A stretch of DNA of 64,000 nucleotides from Bacteroides faecium (GCF_012113595.1 NZ_CP050831.1:3968001-4032000), one strand, 5' to 3'. Shown: positions 37,653 through 46,797, counted from the stretch's first letter. Notes: generated from the sequence alone by a model not told the origin. Made by a program: numbers and translations.

Positions 37653-38918
37653 ATGAAAAATCTGATTTATACCTTCGTGGGCAGCGTAACGCTTGTGTTG
37701 CTGACCGGCTGTAGTGCTGAGTTCGAGAACGGAACTCCCGAACCATGGCAACGCGAAATCAACCCCAATGAAAATTATGAGTACACCATCAAGCATCCTT
37801 GTCTGGTGAACACCGAAGCCGATTTTGAACGCGCACGCCGCAAAGTGAACGAACGTGCCGAACCTTGGATTAGCGGTTGGGAAAAATTGTGCGAAAGCCG
37901 ATTTGCCCAACTGAGCTACAACGCAAACCCGCAAGAAGAAATTGTACGTCACTCGCAAGGCGGCAACTTCAATACGGCCGCTTTCGATGCCGGTGCCGCT
38001 TATCAGTTGGCTGTACGCTGGAAAATTTCGGGAGATGAAGATTATGCCAAGGCAGCTGTTAAAATTCTGAACGGATGGGCTAAGACTTGTAAGGGGGTGA
38101 ATTATAAAACATGGCCAGACGACAGCCATCGCCTGCTTGCCGCCGGATTTATCGGATACCAGTTTGCTGCTCCAGCTGAATTGATGCGGGATTACGAAGG
38201 CTGGAAAACCGAAGATTTTGAAGTTTTCAAGAAATGGATGGATAAAACGTTCTATCCCATTTGTGATGATTTCTTGGATAACCACTTTAATTCTTCAGCC
38301 ATTTCTGGCTGGATGAGTTGGGATTTGCCCGCCATGCTCACCATTCTTTCTATCGGCGTGCTGAACGATGACGATGCCAAGATTAAACAAGCCTTGGAGT
38401 TTTTCTATCACGGAAAAGGTATGGGCTGTATCGAATGGTCGGTGAAAGGTATGCACGAGGATCCTGCGGGAAAAGTGAAAGGCAGACATTTGGCACAGAG
38501 CCAGGAGATGGGACGCGACCAGGGGCACGCTACTCTCAACGTAGGCTTGCACGCTTACTTCTGTCGTACAGCTTATAACATGGGCATCGACCTTTTTGCC
38601 TACAACGACAACATCATTCTCGACCTCTGCGAATATACGGCTAAGTACAACTTAACTTCGGCCGAAGATGTGGAAATGCCTTTCGAACCTTACTATCACC
38701 CCAAATACGGTTGGCACGAGAAGGTGTCGGCCGACGGTAAGGGGCGTGCCCGTCCGGGATGGGAACTCCTTTACAACCATTATGCCAAGGTGAAAGGTAT
38801 GAATGCTCCATATTCGCAAGCTTTTGCCGAAAAAGAACGCCCCGAAGGATATGGCGAGCGTGGTACTGCCGAAGCCGGTGATTTGGGGTTTGGAACATTA
38901 TTGTATACTGAAGAATAA
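37653..38918 (+). CDS. alginate-lyase-family lipoprotein, copy 2 (module B), HYW motif changed
   Basis: ATG 37653 gives a standard lipoprotein signal (MKNLIYTFVGSVTLVLLTGC, Cys20); ATG 37638 would add five residues. The ~421-residue protein aligns along its length with copies 1 and 3 ('AAYQLAVRWKISGDEDYAKAA', 'QEMGRDQGHATLNVG', final 'DLGFGTLLYTEE'). The otherwise shared 'LHYW-NW' segment reads 'AISGWMSWDLPA' here, so the motif His and Tyr are missing. If those residues are catalytic, this copy is a binding protein or has altered chemistry. It is the last gene of module B and is followed by a hairpin. Confidence 0.8.
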   Translation: MKNLIYTFVGSVTLVLLTGCSAEFENGTPEPWQREINPNENYEYTIKHPCLVNTEADFERARRKVNERAEPWISGWEKLCESRFAQLSYNANPQEEIVRHSQGGNFNTAAFDAGAAYQLAVRWKISGDEDYAKAAVKILNGWAKTCKGVNYKTWPDDSHRLLAAGFIGYQFAAPAELMRDYEGWKTEDFEVFKKWMDKTFYPICDDFLDNHFNSSAISGWMSWDLPAMLTILSIGVLNDDDAKIKQALEFFYHGKGMGCIEWSVKGMHEDPAGKVKGRHLAQSQEMGRDQGHATLNVGLHAYFCRTAYNMGIDLFAYNDNIILDLCEYTAKYNLTSAEDVEMPFEPYYHPKYGWHEKVSADGKGRARPGWELLYNHYAKVKGMNAPYSQAFAEKERPEGYGERGTAEAGDLGFGTLLYTEE

Positions 38919-38944
38919 CTTTTTGAGATTTTCCTACTGATTTC

Positions 38945-38977
38945 AAGGAGTTAAGAGGTTAGGCTTCTTAACTCCTT
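38945..38977 (+). terminator. 12-bp perfect hairpin after module B
   Basis: Arms AAGGAGTTAAGA (38945-38956) and TCTTAACTCCTT (38966-38977) enclose a 9-nt loop, 26 bp after the lyase stop and just before GH2. No T run follows, so termination may be partial. Confidence 0.55.
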
Positions 38978-39015
38978 GACGTTACTCAATGGAAACCCTT
39001 ACAACCCTTTATCTT

Positions 39016-42000
39016 ATGATAAATAGATTATTTTCTACCTTATTATTCCTTTCCTGTCTTTTTTGTGGTTTGTCCCCAACGGCAAAGGCGCAAAACAACG
39101 AGTGGGAAAATCCCACCCAATATGAGTGGAACAAAGAGAAACCACACGCTGACTTCCGCCTCTACGAGCGCGCAGATGATGCAGTGAACGATAATCCCCA
39201 AAAAACGCCTTGGCAATATTCGTTGAATGGTACGTGGAAATTTGTTTATGCTCCCTCTATCGCAGAAAGCATAAGAGATTTTTATCGTACAGATTTATCC
39301 GACAATGATTGGGATACAATTATTGTCCCTTCCAACTGGGAAATCCAAGGATTCGGTGAGCCGATAATCCGCAACATTCAGTATGTGTTTTCACCCAATC
39401 CACCTTATATCGACGTTGATAATCCTGTGGGGACTTACCGGCGCACATTTACGGTTCCTCAAAACTGGCAGGGGCGTGAAGTGTTGTTGCACTTCGGTTC
39501 CATCAGCGGCTACGCCCGTATCTATGTGAACGGGCAGCAGGTGGGGATGACTAAAGCATCCAAGACTCCGGCAGAATTTAATGTGACAAACTATTTGAAA
39601 AAAGGAGAGAACTTGCTTGCTGTACAGGTGTATCGCTGGCACGATGGCAGCTATATGGAAGACCAGGATTTTTGGCGTCTAAGCGGTATCGAACGCGATG
39701 TTTTCCTGACCGCCTATCCCCAAACGACCATTTGGGATTTCTTTCTGCATGCAGGACTGGACGAAACCTACCGACACGGGCAATTCCGGGCTACTGTAGA
39801 CTTGCGTTCGTTCAATACCAATGCAACCCTGCAAAAGGGGACGCTTACACTCGAATTGAAGGACGCAGGGGGGAAGACTGTCCTATCTGCGCAGAAAGCA
39901 TATTGTATCTCAGACATAAGTACTACACTTGCTTTCGAAGGCACTGTGCGCAATGTGCGGAAATGGAGCGCCGAACACCCTTCGCTCTACGACTGTATCC
40001 TGACACTTCGAGCCGATGGCGACAAGCAACAGACGGTAGTGGCTCATAAAGTCGGATTCCGCCGCATTGAGATAAAGAATGCACGGCTACTGGTGAATGG
40101 TGTACCTACCTATATAAAAGGTGTCAACCGTCACGAGCATAATGATACGTTGGGACATGTGCAGACCCGCGAAATCTTAATGAATGATTTGCGACTGATT
40201 AAACAACTGAACATGAATGCCATTCGTACCAGCCATTATCCAAATCATCCGTTATTCTATCAATTGTGTGACCAATATGGTATCTATGTAGTGGATGAAG
40301 CCAATATTGAAACTCATGGAATGGGTTCGGTTCCTTATTTCAAAGATACCATCCCGCATCCTGCTTATCGTCCCGAATGGTATGCAGCCCACGTCGACCG
40401 TATCACCCGAATGGTGGAAAGGGATAAAAATCATCCATGTATCATCGGATGGTCATTGGGAAACGAATGTGGTAATGGAATCGTGTTCCACGATGAGTAT
40501 AAGCGTTTGAAGAAATATGACCCCGGTCGTTTTGTACAGTTCGAGCAGGCCTGGGAAGATTGGAATACAGATATTGTCTGTCCGATGTACCCCAATATGT
40601 GGAAAATAACAGAATACGGGAAGTCCGGCAAACAGCGACCGTTTATCATGTGTGAGTATGCTCACGCCCAAGGAAACAGCAATGGCAATTTTAAAGACCT
40701 TTGGGATATTATTTATGACAGCCCTAACTTGCAAGGCGGTTTTATCTGGGATTTTATGGATCAGGGATTTAAGGTAAAGACCGAACCAAGAGACGGACGT
40801 ACTTATTGGACGTATAATGGTAAGATGGGTAGCTATAAATGGCTGGAAGATAAGAAAGGGGAACTAAACACGGGAACTGACGGTTTGATTTCTGCCAATG
40901 GTATTCCCAAACCACAAGCGTATGAAGTGAAGAAAGTGTATCAGTACATTCAGTTTAGCGCGAAAGACTTGGGGAAAGGAATTATTTCCATTAAAAACCG
41001 TTATGACTTTACCAATCTGGATAAGTATGCTTACATGTGGGAAATATACAAAAACGGAGAAAAAATATCTGCAGGGGATTTCAACGTTGATTTAAAACCT
41101 CACGAAGAGAAAGAGATACGTTTATCTCTTCCCGTTATACCGGAAGACGGGAACGAGTATTTCCTTAATCTCTATGCACACACCCGGGTTGCTACCGATT
41201 TAGTACCTGCCGGCTATGAAGTAGCTAGAGAGCAGATGCAATTAAATAAAAGTAGTTTCTTCACATCGCTCCCGTCTTGCTCGGGAAAACTGTCTTATGA
41301 AACGAAAGATAATATTTTGTCTTTTCAATCGGGTGCCGTTTCAGGTAAGATTGATTTGAAAAAGGGAATCTTGTTTGATTATATGATAAATGGCAAGCAA
41401 CCTATCAGGCAATATCCCGAACCTGCCTTTTGGCGTGCTCCGGTTGATAATGATTTTGGGAATAAAATGCCCGTTTTGGCAGGTGTCTGGCGGACGGCTC
41501 ATGTCAACCGCTATGTGAAGAAAGTGACAATAGGGGAGAAGAATGAAAAAGGGTTATCCGTAAGGGTTGATTGGGTCTTAAGCGATATTCAAGTGCCTTA
41601 TACGATGGAATATTTGATACGGGATAATGGAACTATCATTGTGACAGGGAGTATTGACCTGACAGGAACGAAACTTCCCGAACTTCCCCGTTTTGGTATG
41701 CGTATGGAATTGCATCAACCTTATGAAAACTTGACCTATTACGGTAGAGGGCCTTTGGAGAATTATATCGACCGTTATTCGAGTTCCTTCATCGGACGAT
41801 ATGAGGATAAGGTTGAAAATCAGTTCTATTGGTATATACGTCCGCAGGAAACAGGAAATAAGACAGACGTTCGTTGGCTGACCTTATTGGATAGCGAAGG
41901 GCAAGGAGTGAGAATTACAGGCTTGCAACCTATCGCATTTTCCGCTTTACATTTCTCACCGGAAGACCTTGACCCTGGTCTGACTCGTAAATTGCAGCAT

Positions 42001-42171
42001 ACTATCGACATTGTTCCGCAAAAGAATATCTTTCTGCACGTTGACTTGAAGCAACGCGGGTTAGGCGGCGATAATAGTTGGGGAATGTATCCGCACAATA
42101 AATATCGCTTGCTTGACAAGAAATATACTTATAGCTATATGATTGAATTGGTAGAAAAAGGTTCAGATTAA
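39016..42171 (+). CDS. GH2 beta-galactosidase (LacZ-type)
   Basis: ATG 39016 begins the signal peptide (MINRLFSTLLFLSCLFCGLSPTAKAQ); ATG 38989 would add nine residues. The 1051-residue protein has the LacZ order: sugar-binding jelly roll ('YERADDAV...PWQYSLNGTWKF', 'VPSNWEIQGFGEPI'), Ig-like domain, TIM barrel, second Ig-like domain and Bgal_small_N ('YYGRGPLENYIDR'). The acid/base Glu lies in 'GWSLGNECGNG' (~482) and the nucleophile Glu in 'IMCEYAHAQGNSNG' (~546). It probably removes beta-galactose or a related terminal sugar in the periplasm. It sits between the duplicated PUL modules and ends with a strong terminator. Confidence 0.93.
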   Translation: MINRLFSTLLFLSCLFCGLSPTAKAQNNEWENPTQYEWNKEKPHADFRLYERADDAVNDNPQKTPWQYSLNGTWKFVYAPSIAESIRDFYRTDLSDNDWDTIIVPSNWEIQGFGEPIIRNIQYVFSPNPPYIDVDNPVGTYRRTFTVPQNWQGREVLLHFGSISGYARIYVNGQQVGMTKASKTPAEFNVTNYLKKGENLLAVQVYRWHDGSYMEDQDFWRLSGIERDVFLTAYPQTTIWDFFLHAGLDETYRHGQFRATVDLRSFNTNATLQKGTLTLELKDAGGKTVLSAQKAYCISDISTTLAFEGTVRNVRKWSAEHPSLYDCILTLRADGDKQQTVVAHKVGFRRIEIKNARLLVNGVPTYIKGVNRHEHNDTLGHVQTREILMNDLRLIKQLNMNAIRTSHYPNHPLFYQLCDQYGIYVVDEANIETHGMGSVPYFKDTIPHPAYRPEWYAAHVDRITRMVERDKNHPCIIGWSLGNECGNGIVFHDEYKRLKKYDPGRFVQFEQAWEDWNTDIVCPMYPNMWKITEYGKSGKQRPFIMCEYAHAQGNSNGNFKDLWDIIYDSPNLQGGFIWDFMDQGFKVKTEPRDGRTYWTYNGKMGSYKWLEDKKGELNTGTDGLISANGIPKPQAYEVKKVYQYIQFSAKDLGKGIISIKNRYDFTNLDKYAYMWEIYKNGEKISAGDFNVDLKPHEEKEIRLSLPVIPEDGNEYFLNLYAHTRVATDLVPAGYEVAREQMQLNKSSFFTSLPSCSGKLSYETKDNILSFQSGAVSGKIDLKKGILFDYMINGKQPIRQYPEPAFWRAPVDNDFGNKMPVLAGVWRTAHVNRYVKKVTIGEKNEKGLSVRVDWVLSDIQVPYTMEYLIRDNGTIIVTGSIDLTGTKLPELPRFGMRMELHQPYENLTYYGRGPLENYIDRYSSSFIGRYEDKVENQFYWYIRPQETGNKTDVRWLTLLDSEGQGVRITGLQPIAFSALHFSPEDLDPGLTRKLQHTIDIVPQKNIFLHVDLKQRGLGGDNSWGMYPHNKYRLLDKKYTYSYMIELVEKGSD

Positions 42172-42229
42172 GACTGTTATTAAAGCAGGTGCAAATAAAA
42201 TTTTCAATAGCATTGAGTAAATAATCCCG

Positions 42230-42281
42230 CCCCTTCGTATTTGTTTGTCATGTACAACAAATACGAAGGGGTTACTTTTTT
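42230..42281 (+). terminator. strong intrinsic terminator after GH2
   Basis: Perfect 16-bp arms CCCCTTCGTATTTGTT (42230-42245) and AACAAATACGAAGGGG (42256-42271) enclose a 10-nt loop and are followed by a T-rich tail. Confidence 0.88.
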
Positions 42282-42316
42282 AGGAAAAGGAATGTGCTCT
42301 TTTGGAGATTTTTATG

Positions 42317-42324
42317 TATGTTTG
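42317..42324 (+). promoter_or_regulatory. -7 promoter box for regulator C
   Basis: TATGTTTG matches TAnnTTTG, 35 bp before the GTG start of the regulator gene. Confidence 0.55.
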
Positions 42325-42358
42325 TGCACATGTTTAATATGAAAGGAAGCAGTTGTAA

Positions 42359-45202
42359 GTGAAGAACACGATTAAATATCTGATTCTTATATTAATATAT
42401 TTGGCTTGTGGTATGAAACTGCAAGCCCAGAATTACACATTCCGTAATGTCGTCATGTCCGACGGGCTGTCCGGACTGTTGGTGAATGCCATTTATAAAG
42501 ATTCCGAAGGTTTTGTATGGTTGGGGACAGATAACTGTCTCGACCGTTTTGATGGTGTGAAAGTGCGCCATTTTGAATTCCGGGGCATTGAGTCGGGAAG
42601 AAAAAAGCGTGTTAATACGGTCACGGAAACGGCCAATAAGCAACTTTGGGTGGGAAATGGTATCGGACTCTGGCGGTTGAACCGTGCAAGCAGCCAATTG
42701 GAGAGGATTGTCCCCGAAAAGATAGACTTTGCTGTCAATACGTTGCTGTCCGACGGAGATATTCTTTATATCGGTACGGAGAAAGGCTTGTTCATTCATA
42801 AAGACGGGCAGTTGCTCCAAGTATTGACCGACCGGAATATGTTGGCTGCCTGTAACAGAATCATGGATATTTGTCTGAATGAAGATAAAACCGCACTGTG
42901 GTTGGCTACGGTGCAAGGACTGTTCTCCTATTCATTGAAAGACGGAAAGATTGATTCCTGGCATTTTCAGGAGAATGTGCCCGAAGCCGATTACTTCCGT
43001 TGCCTTACCCGTATCGGGGAGACGCTCTACTTGGGGACAATGAGCCAGGGGGTACTACGTTTCGATATGAAGAAAAAGGCATTCTCCCATACCGTATCTT
43101 TAGGATGCGATGTTATCTCCGACATCTCCAGTGATGGAAAAGAAACCGTCTATATAGCTACCGACGGCAATGGCGTCCACTTCCTTTCACATAAAGACCA
43201 GCAGGTGACGCGTCGTTTCTACCATGATGTAAGCGATAAGGAAGGGATTCGCAGTAATTCTGTCTACTCCTTGCTCGTTGATGACAGAGGTGCCGTATGG
43301 GTAGGACATTTCCAGGCAGGCTTGGATTATTCACTCTACCAGAACGGACTTTTCCGTACATATGCCTATCCGCCTTCGTTCAATTCGGCAAACCTTTCCA
43401 TCCGCTCTTTCATAAGCAGGGGGCAAGAGAAAGTTATCGGTTCACGCGACGGTTTGTTTTATATAAACGAAGCTACGGGAACAGTGAAAAGCTTTGTAAA
43501 ACCCGTCCTGACCTCGGATTTGATACTGACCATCAGCTTCTATCAAGGAGAATATTATATCGGTACGTATGGCGGCGGCATGATGGTATTGAATCCGGAG
43601 ACGTTATCCCTAAAATATTTTGCCCAAAGTGATACCGAGCTTTTTCAGAAAGGACATATCTTCTGTGTGAAACCGGATACAAAAGGAAATCTCTGGATAG
43701 GCACTTCGCAAGGACTGTTCAGCTATAATGGGCAGGCAAAACAGATTAAGCACTTTACCAGCGCCAACTCCCAACTGCCGGAAGGCAATGTATATGAGGT
43801 CAGTTTCGACTCTACCGGCAAAGGGTGGATTGCCACAGAAACCGGTATGTGTATTTATGACCCGGCTTCCCAGAGCTTGCGTTCCAATGTCTTTCCTGAA
43901 GGATTCGTGAACAAGGACAAAGTACGGACGATTTATGAAGACTCCGAACATAACCTTTATTTTATCCGTGAGAAAGGGAGTCTGTTTACGTCTACGCTGA
44001 CAATGGACCGTTTCCGTAACCAGTCCGTATTTTCCACGCTTCCTGACAATTCGCTGATGGCGATTGTAGAGGATAATCAGGGTTGGTTGTGGGTAGGCTG
44101 TAATGACGGTTTGCTGCGTATAAGGAAAGAAGGGGAGGAGTATGACGCTTTCACTTTCAATGACGGAGTGCCCGGGCCGACTTTCACCAACGGGGCTGCC
44201 TATAAAGACGATAAAGGAATACTATGGTTCGGTAATACCAAAGGATTGATTTACGTCGACCCGAAGCGTGTGGATGAAGTACGTGGCAAGGCGCGTCCGA
44301 TAGTATTTACGGATATATTGGCTAACGGCGTTTCCTTTACCGGTTCGTCCTTGAAATATAATCAGAATAATCTGACCTTCTGCTTTACGGATTTTGCCTA
44401 CGGATTGCCTTCTGCCTTGCTGTACGAATATCAGTTGGAAGGGATTGATAAGGACTGGAAACTATTGGCTGCGCAGAACGAAGTCTCTTATTATGGACTT
44501 CCTTCCGGGACTTATACATTCCGTGTCCGCCTTCCGGGAAATGAACATTCGGAAGCTATCTGCCAAGTGACGGTACGTCCTATGATTCCTTGGTGGGGAT
44601 GGGCGCTTTCTATCTTATTAATCATAGGAATTGTAGCCTTTATACGCTATTATGTCTGGAAACGTATGCGCCGCTTGCTTCCCTCTCCCGCTCAGGTGGT
44701 TTCTACACCGGCTGAGGAAATATCCCGGAAAGAACAAGTGACGGAACAGCCGGAAACGATTACCGAGCAACCGGAAGTGATTTCTGAACAACCGTCCGTC
44801 GCTACCGAAGAGAAGTATAAGACCAACAGGCTGACTGAAGAGGAATGCAAAGAGCTTCATAAGAAACTGGTGACTTATGTAGAGAAAGAAAAGCCTTATA
44901 TTAATCCCGACTTGAAAATGGGTGACCTGGCTTCCGCATTGGATACTTCTTCACATTCGTTATCGTATCTTTTGAACCAGTATCTGAACCAGTCCTACTA
45001 CGACTTTATCAATGAATACCGCGTCGCTCAATTCAAGAAAATGGTAGAGGACAGCCACTATTCCCGCTATACGTTAACCGCATTGGCAGAACTTTGCGGA
45101 TTCAGCTCACGTGCTTCTTTCTTCCGGTCATTCAAAAAGAGTACGGGAGTCACTCCGAACGAATATATCCGTAGCATCGGTGGAACTGCCAAAGAAGAGT
45201 AA
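42359..45202 (+). CDS. membrane-tethered AraC regulator with reg_prop/Y_Y_Y sensor, no kinase (module C)
   Basis: The gene starts with GTG (an AAAGGAAG ribosome site lies about 12 bp upstream), encoding a signal segment MKNTIKYLILILIYLACGMKLQA. The 947-residue layout equals its paralogue at 27.6 kb: reg_prop propeller (~25-655; 'GFVWLGTDNCLDRFDGV', 'GWLWVGCNDGLLRI'), Y_Y_Y domain (~680-743; 'YEYQLEGIDKDWKLL'), one membrane helix (~745-766; 'WWGWALSILLIIGIVAFIRYYVW'), then an AraC double HTH (~840-940). Between helix and HTH is a Pro/Glu-rich linker repeating 'EQPE' three times, absent from the paralogue. Histidine kinase and receiver domains are missing. It is the likely activator of sigma C although 950 bp separate them. 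Confidence 0.92.
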   Translation: MKNTIKYLILILIYLACGMKLQAQNYTFRNVVMSDGLSGLLVNAIYKDSEGFVWLGTDNCLDRFDGVKVRHFEFRGIESGRKKRVNTVTETANKQLWVGNGIGLWRLNRASSQLERIVPEKIDFAVNTLLSDGDILYIGTEKGLFIHKDGQLLQVLTDRNMLAACNRIMDICLNEDKTALWLATVQGLFSYSLKDGKIDSWHFQENVPEADYFRCLTRIGETLYLGTMSQGVLRFDMKKKAFSHTVSLGCDVISDISSDGKETVYIATDGNGVHFLSHKDQQVTRRFYHDVSDKEGIRSNSVYSLLVDDRGAVWVGHFQAGLDYSLYQNGLFRTYAYPPSFNSANLSIRSFISRGQEKVIGSRDGLFYINEATGTVKSFVKPVLTSDLILTISFYQGEYYIGTYGGGMMVLNPETLSLKYFAQSDTELFQKGHIFCVKPDTKGNLWIGTSQGLFSYNGQAKQIKHFTSANSQLPEGNVYEVSFDSTGKGWIATETGMCIYDPASQSLRSNVFPEGFVNKDKVRTIYEDSEHNLYFIREKGSLFTSTLTMDRFRNQSVFSTLPDNSLMAIVEDNQGWLWVGCNDGLLRIRKEGEEYDAFTFNDGVPGPTFTNGAAYKDDKGILWFGNTKGLIYVDPKRVDEVRGKARPIVFTDILANGVSFTGSSLKYNQNNLTFCFTDFAYGLPSALLYEYQLEGIDKDWKLLAAQNEVSYYGLPSGTYTFRVRLPGNEHSEAICQVTVRPMIPWWGWALSILLIIGIVAFIRYYVWKRMRRLLPSPAQVVSTPAEEISRKEQVTEQPETITEQPEVISEQPSVATEEKYKTNRLTEEECKELHKKLVTYVEKEKPYINPDLKMGDLASALDTSSHSLSYLLNQYLNQSYYDFINEYRVAQFKKMVEDSHYSRYTLTALAELCGFSSRASFFRSFKKSTGVTPNEYIRSIGGTAKEE

Positions 45203-45374
45203 GTACTTCTTTTATCGGTTTCATGTACATCTTTCACTGATATCCAGTACTTGATTTACTCAAATGTTCTACTTGTTTATCTTCTTTCTTGCACTTGTTT
45301 TGCTTTACTCTTGTACTTGCTTGGATTTTAATTAGTTTTTGTATGTATTTTGCACTACTTATGGCCGCATTTTC

Positions 45375-45703
45375 TACTGCCACTACTGTCAACTGCCACT
45401 TTAGGCTTGTTTGTCAGTAGATTTTCTTCCTATGTCTTTGTAGTTTGTTGATAATTAATTAGTTATCTATTTTTGTGATTCGGCTAAATACTATAGAATA
45501 TTTCATTTATTAATTTTTTGGCAGTAGCCTTTTGTTATGTATAATGTTTATATAAATTAATTATTTGCTGCTTTGCAGAGAAATATAGGATAGTATGCGA
45601 TAAAAATGAATAAAAGTAATATTTGAATACAAATACCCTTTTAACATAGCTATATTTATCAAATAAATAAGCCCATAGTTGGCAGTTGACAGTTGTGGCA
45701 GTA
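45375..45703. repeat. 329-bp segment bounded by ~23-bp inverted repeats (possible MITE remnant)
   Basis: The left arm ACTGCCACTACTGTCAACTG (45375 onward, to ~45399) matches the reverse complement of the right arm ending at 45703 (GGCAGTTGACAGTTGTGGCAGT), 22 of 23 over the best part. The interior is AT-rich and non-coding. I could not see a target-site duplication. Confidence 0.55.
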
Positions 45704-45971
45704 ACTTTTTAGCGAATTTCTTATTTATTATCTTGATATATAGTATTTTATAGTGGTTTTGTCTACGAAGTTAACTTTCATATATGTAATTTGTTACTGT
45801 CATATCAAATGTTAATTCGAAAACCTTTATATAGTAATTATTAATTACGAATTATTGGAAGGCCATTGATAGGCTTATTTTCCTGAATACAGTTCTGCCT
45901 TGTAGTGCTATGCTTTGCTAAATAACCGCGAGTTATCAGAAATGTTCTCCAAGATTCTCTAAATGGGGATA

Positions 45972-46003
45972 ATTGAGTCTCATTTTATAAAATGAGACTC
46001 AAT
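45972..46003. promoter_or_regulatory. 32-bp perfect palindrome containing GAGTCTCA...TGAGACTC upstream of sigma C
   Basis: Each 15-nt arm reads ATTGAGTCTCATTTT and its complement, around a central AT. The core right arm ends at 46000, 155 bp before the sigma ATG, the same spacing as the related repeat at 30402-30427. Confidence 0.75.
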
Positions 46004-46115
46004 GAAATATAAATGTAATATTCTGATAATGAATGGTATAATTTAAAAGAAGTCTATCTCGATTCGATGAGATTGATACGCCTTGATTTCCGGCTGTTAT
46101 CTCCGGAATCCCCTT

Positions 46116-46123
46116 TATATTTG
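46116..46123 (+). promoter_or_regulatory. -7 promoter box TATATTTG for ECF sigma C
   Basis: Identical to the octamer ahead of sigma B and in nearly the same position (31 bp before the start codon). The palindrome core lies 116 bp upstream, compared with 117 bp in module B. Confidence 0.65.
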
Positions 46124-46154
46124 CATCGTGATTAAAACCGAAAAAGATAGTATT

Positions 46155-46670
46155 ATGGATACAACGACTAACACTTCCGACAGCATTATCACCAATTCTT
46201 ATAAAGAATATTACCAGGTGATTCTTACCTATATTACTTATCGTATCACTCATCGCTACGAAGCTGAGGATTTGACCCAAGATGTATTCGTACGTCTGCT
46301 GGACTATAAACAAATGCTCCGCCCGGATACAGTGAAGTATTTCCTGTTCACCATTGCACGCAATATAGTAACCGATTACATCCGCCGTTATTATAAGAAG
46401 CAGGAGATAGACAGCTATATGTATGACTTTGCCGTTACCTCGTCCAATGAGACGGAAGAAACGATTATTGCCGACGATTTGGCTTCCGTTGAACAGCGGC
46501 AACTTGCTCTCTTCCCCGAACAGCGTCGGATAGTCTACACATTGAGTCGTTATGAAGACAAGTCATCTGCCGAAATAGCGGAAGAAATGCAACTTAGCCG
46601 TCGTACGGTAGAGAACCACTTATTTATAGGTCGTCGCGAAATGCGTGAATTCTTCAGAAAATGTATTTAA
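46155..46670 (+). CDS. ECF-type RNA polymerase sigma factor (module C), no anti-sigma partner
   Basis: ATG 46155 was chosen because it gives 171 residues, exactly the length of the module B sigma, and lies downstream of the -7 box; a TTG-started extension would cross the promoter. Region 2 ('RYEAEDLTQDVFVRLLDYKQMLRPDTVKYF' area, 'TIARNIVTDYIRRYY') and region 4 ('QRRIVYTLSRYEDKSSAEIAEEMQLSRRTVENHLF' area) are intact. As in module B there is no FecR-type anti-sigma gene, and the following SusC has no STN domain. It is separated from susC by 127 bp containing a possible short leader reading frame. Confidence 0.92.
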   Translation: MDTTTNTSDSIITNSYKEYYQVILTYITYRITHRYEAEDLTQDVFVRLLDYKQMLRPDTVKYFLFTIARNIVTDYIRRYYKKQEIDSYMYDFAVTSSNETEETIIADDLASVEQRQLALFPEQRRIVYTLSRYEDKSSAEIAEEMQLSRRTVENHLFIGRREMREFFRKCI

Positions 46671-46703
46671 TCTTATTTATTTAATATATAATCCTTTGTG
46701 CTT

Positions 46704-46793
46704 ATGGAAAAAGAATCTATGAAGAGACATCCCGATGCCTCATTTAATTTTAGAAAACAAGAAATAAATACTATTTTTAAACCTCAAATTTAA
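46704..46793 (+). CDS. possible 29-residue leader peptide upstream of susC (module C)
   Basis: ATG 46704 opens a frame of 29 codons ending in TAA at 46791-46793, 4 bp before the susC ATG. The peptide is basic and begins MEKESMKRHPDASFNFRKQ. There is no clear ribosome site and no homologue I recognise; the shorter gap in module B lacks it. It may be a chance frame in a 5' leader or a real translational-coupling ORF. Confidence 0.25.
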   Translation: MEKESMKRHPDASFNFRKQEINTIFKPQI

Positions 46794-46797
46794 TTTT

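Larger units (their letters stand above)
45203..46154. other. 950-bp AT-rich intergenic region with repeats, no gene seen
   Basis: No credible coding frame. From left to right it holds a low-complexity stretch rich in CTTG/TTCTTTCTTG (45250-45330), a long-range inverted repeat (45375/45703), a very AT-rich interior, a 32-bp perfect palindrome (45972-46003), a smaller dyad ATCTC-N8-GAGAT (46056-46073) and the sigma promoter (46116). The paralogous gap in module B is only 186 bp, so about 770 bp of extra DNA has been gained here or lost there. Confidence 0.7.

Noticed and set aside
37449..38285. 278-codon minus-strand frame opposite the lyase-family gene of module B
   Set aside because: It crosses the boundary between two good plus-strand genes and shows no recognisable feature.
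45375..45703. Insertion sequence
   Set aside because: The segment between the inverted repeats is only ~330 bp and codes for no transposase; it was kept only as a possible MITE remnant.
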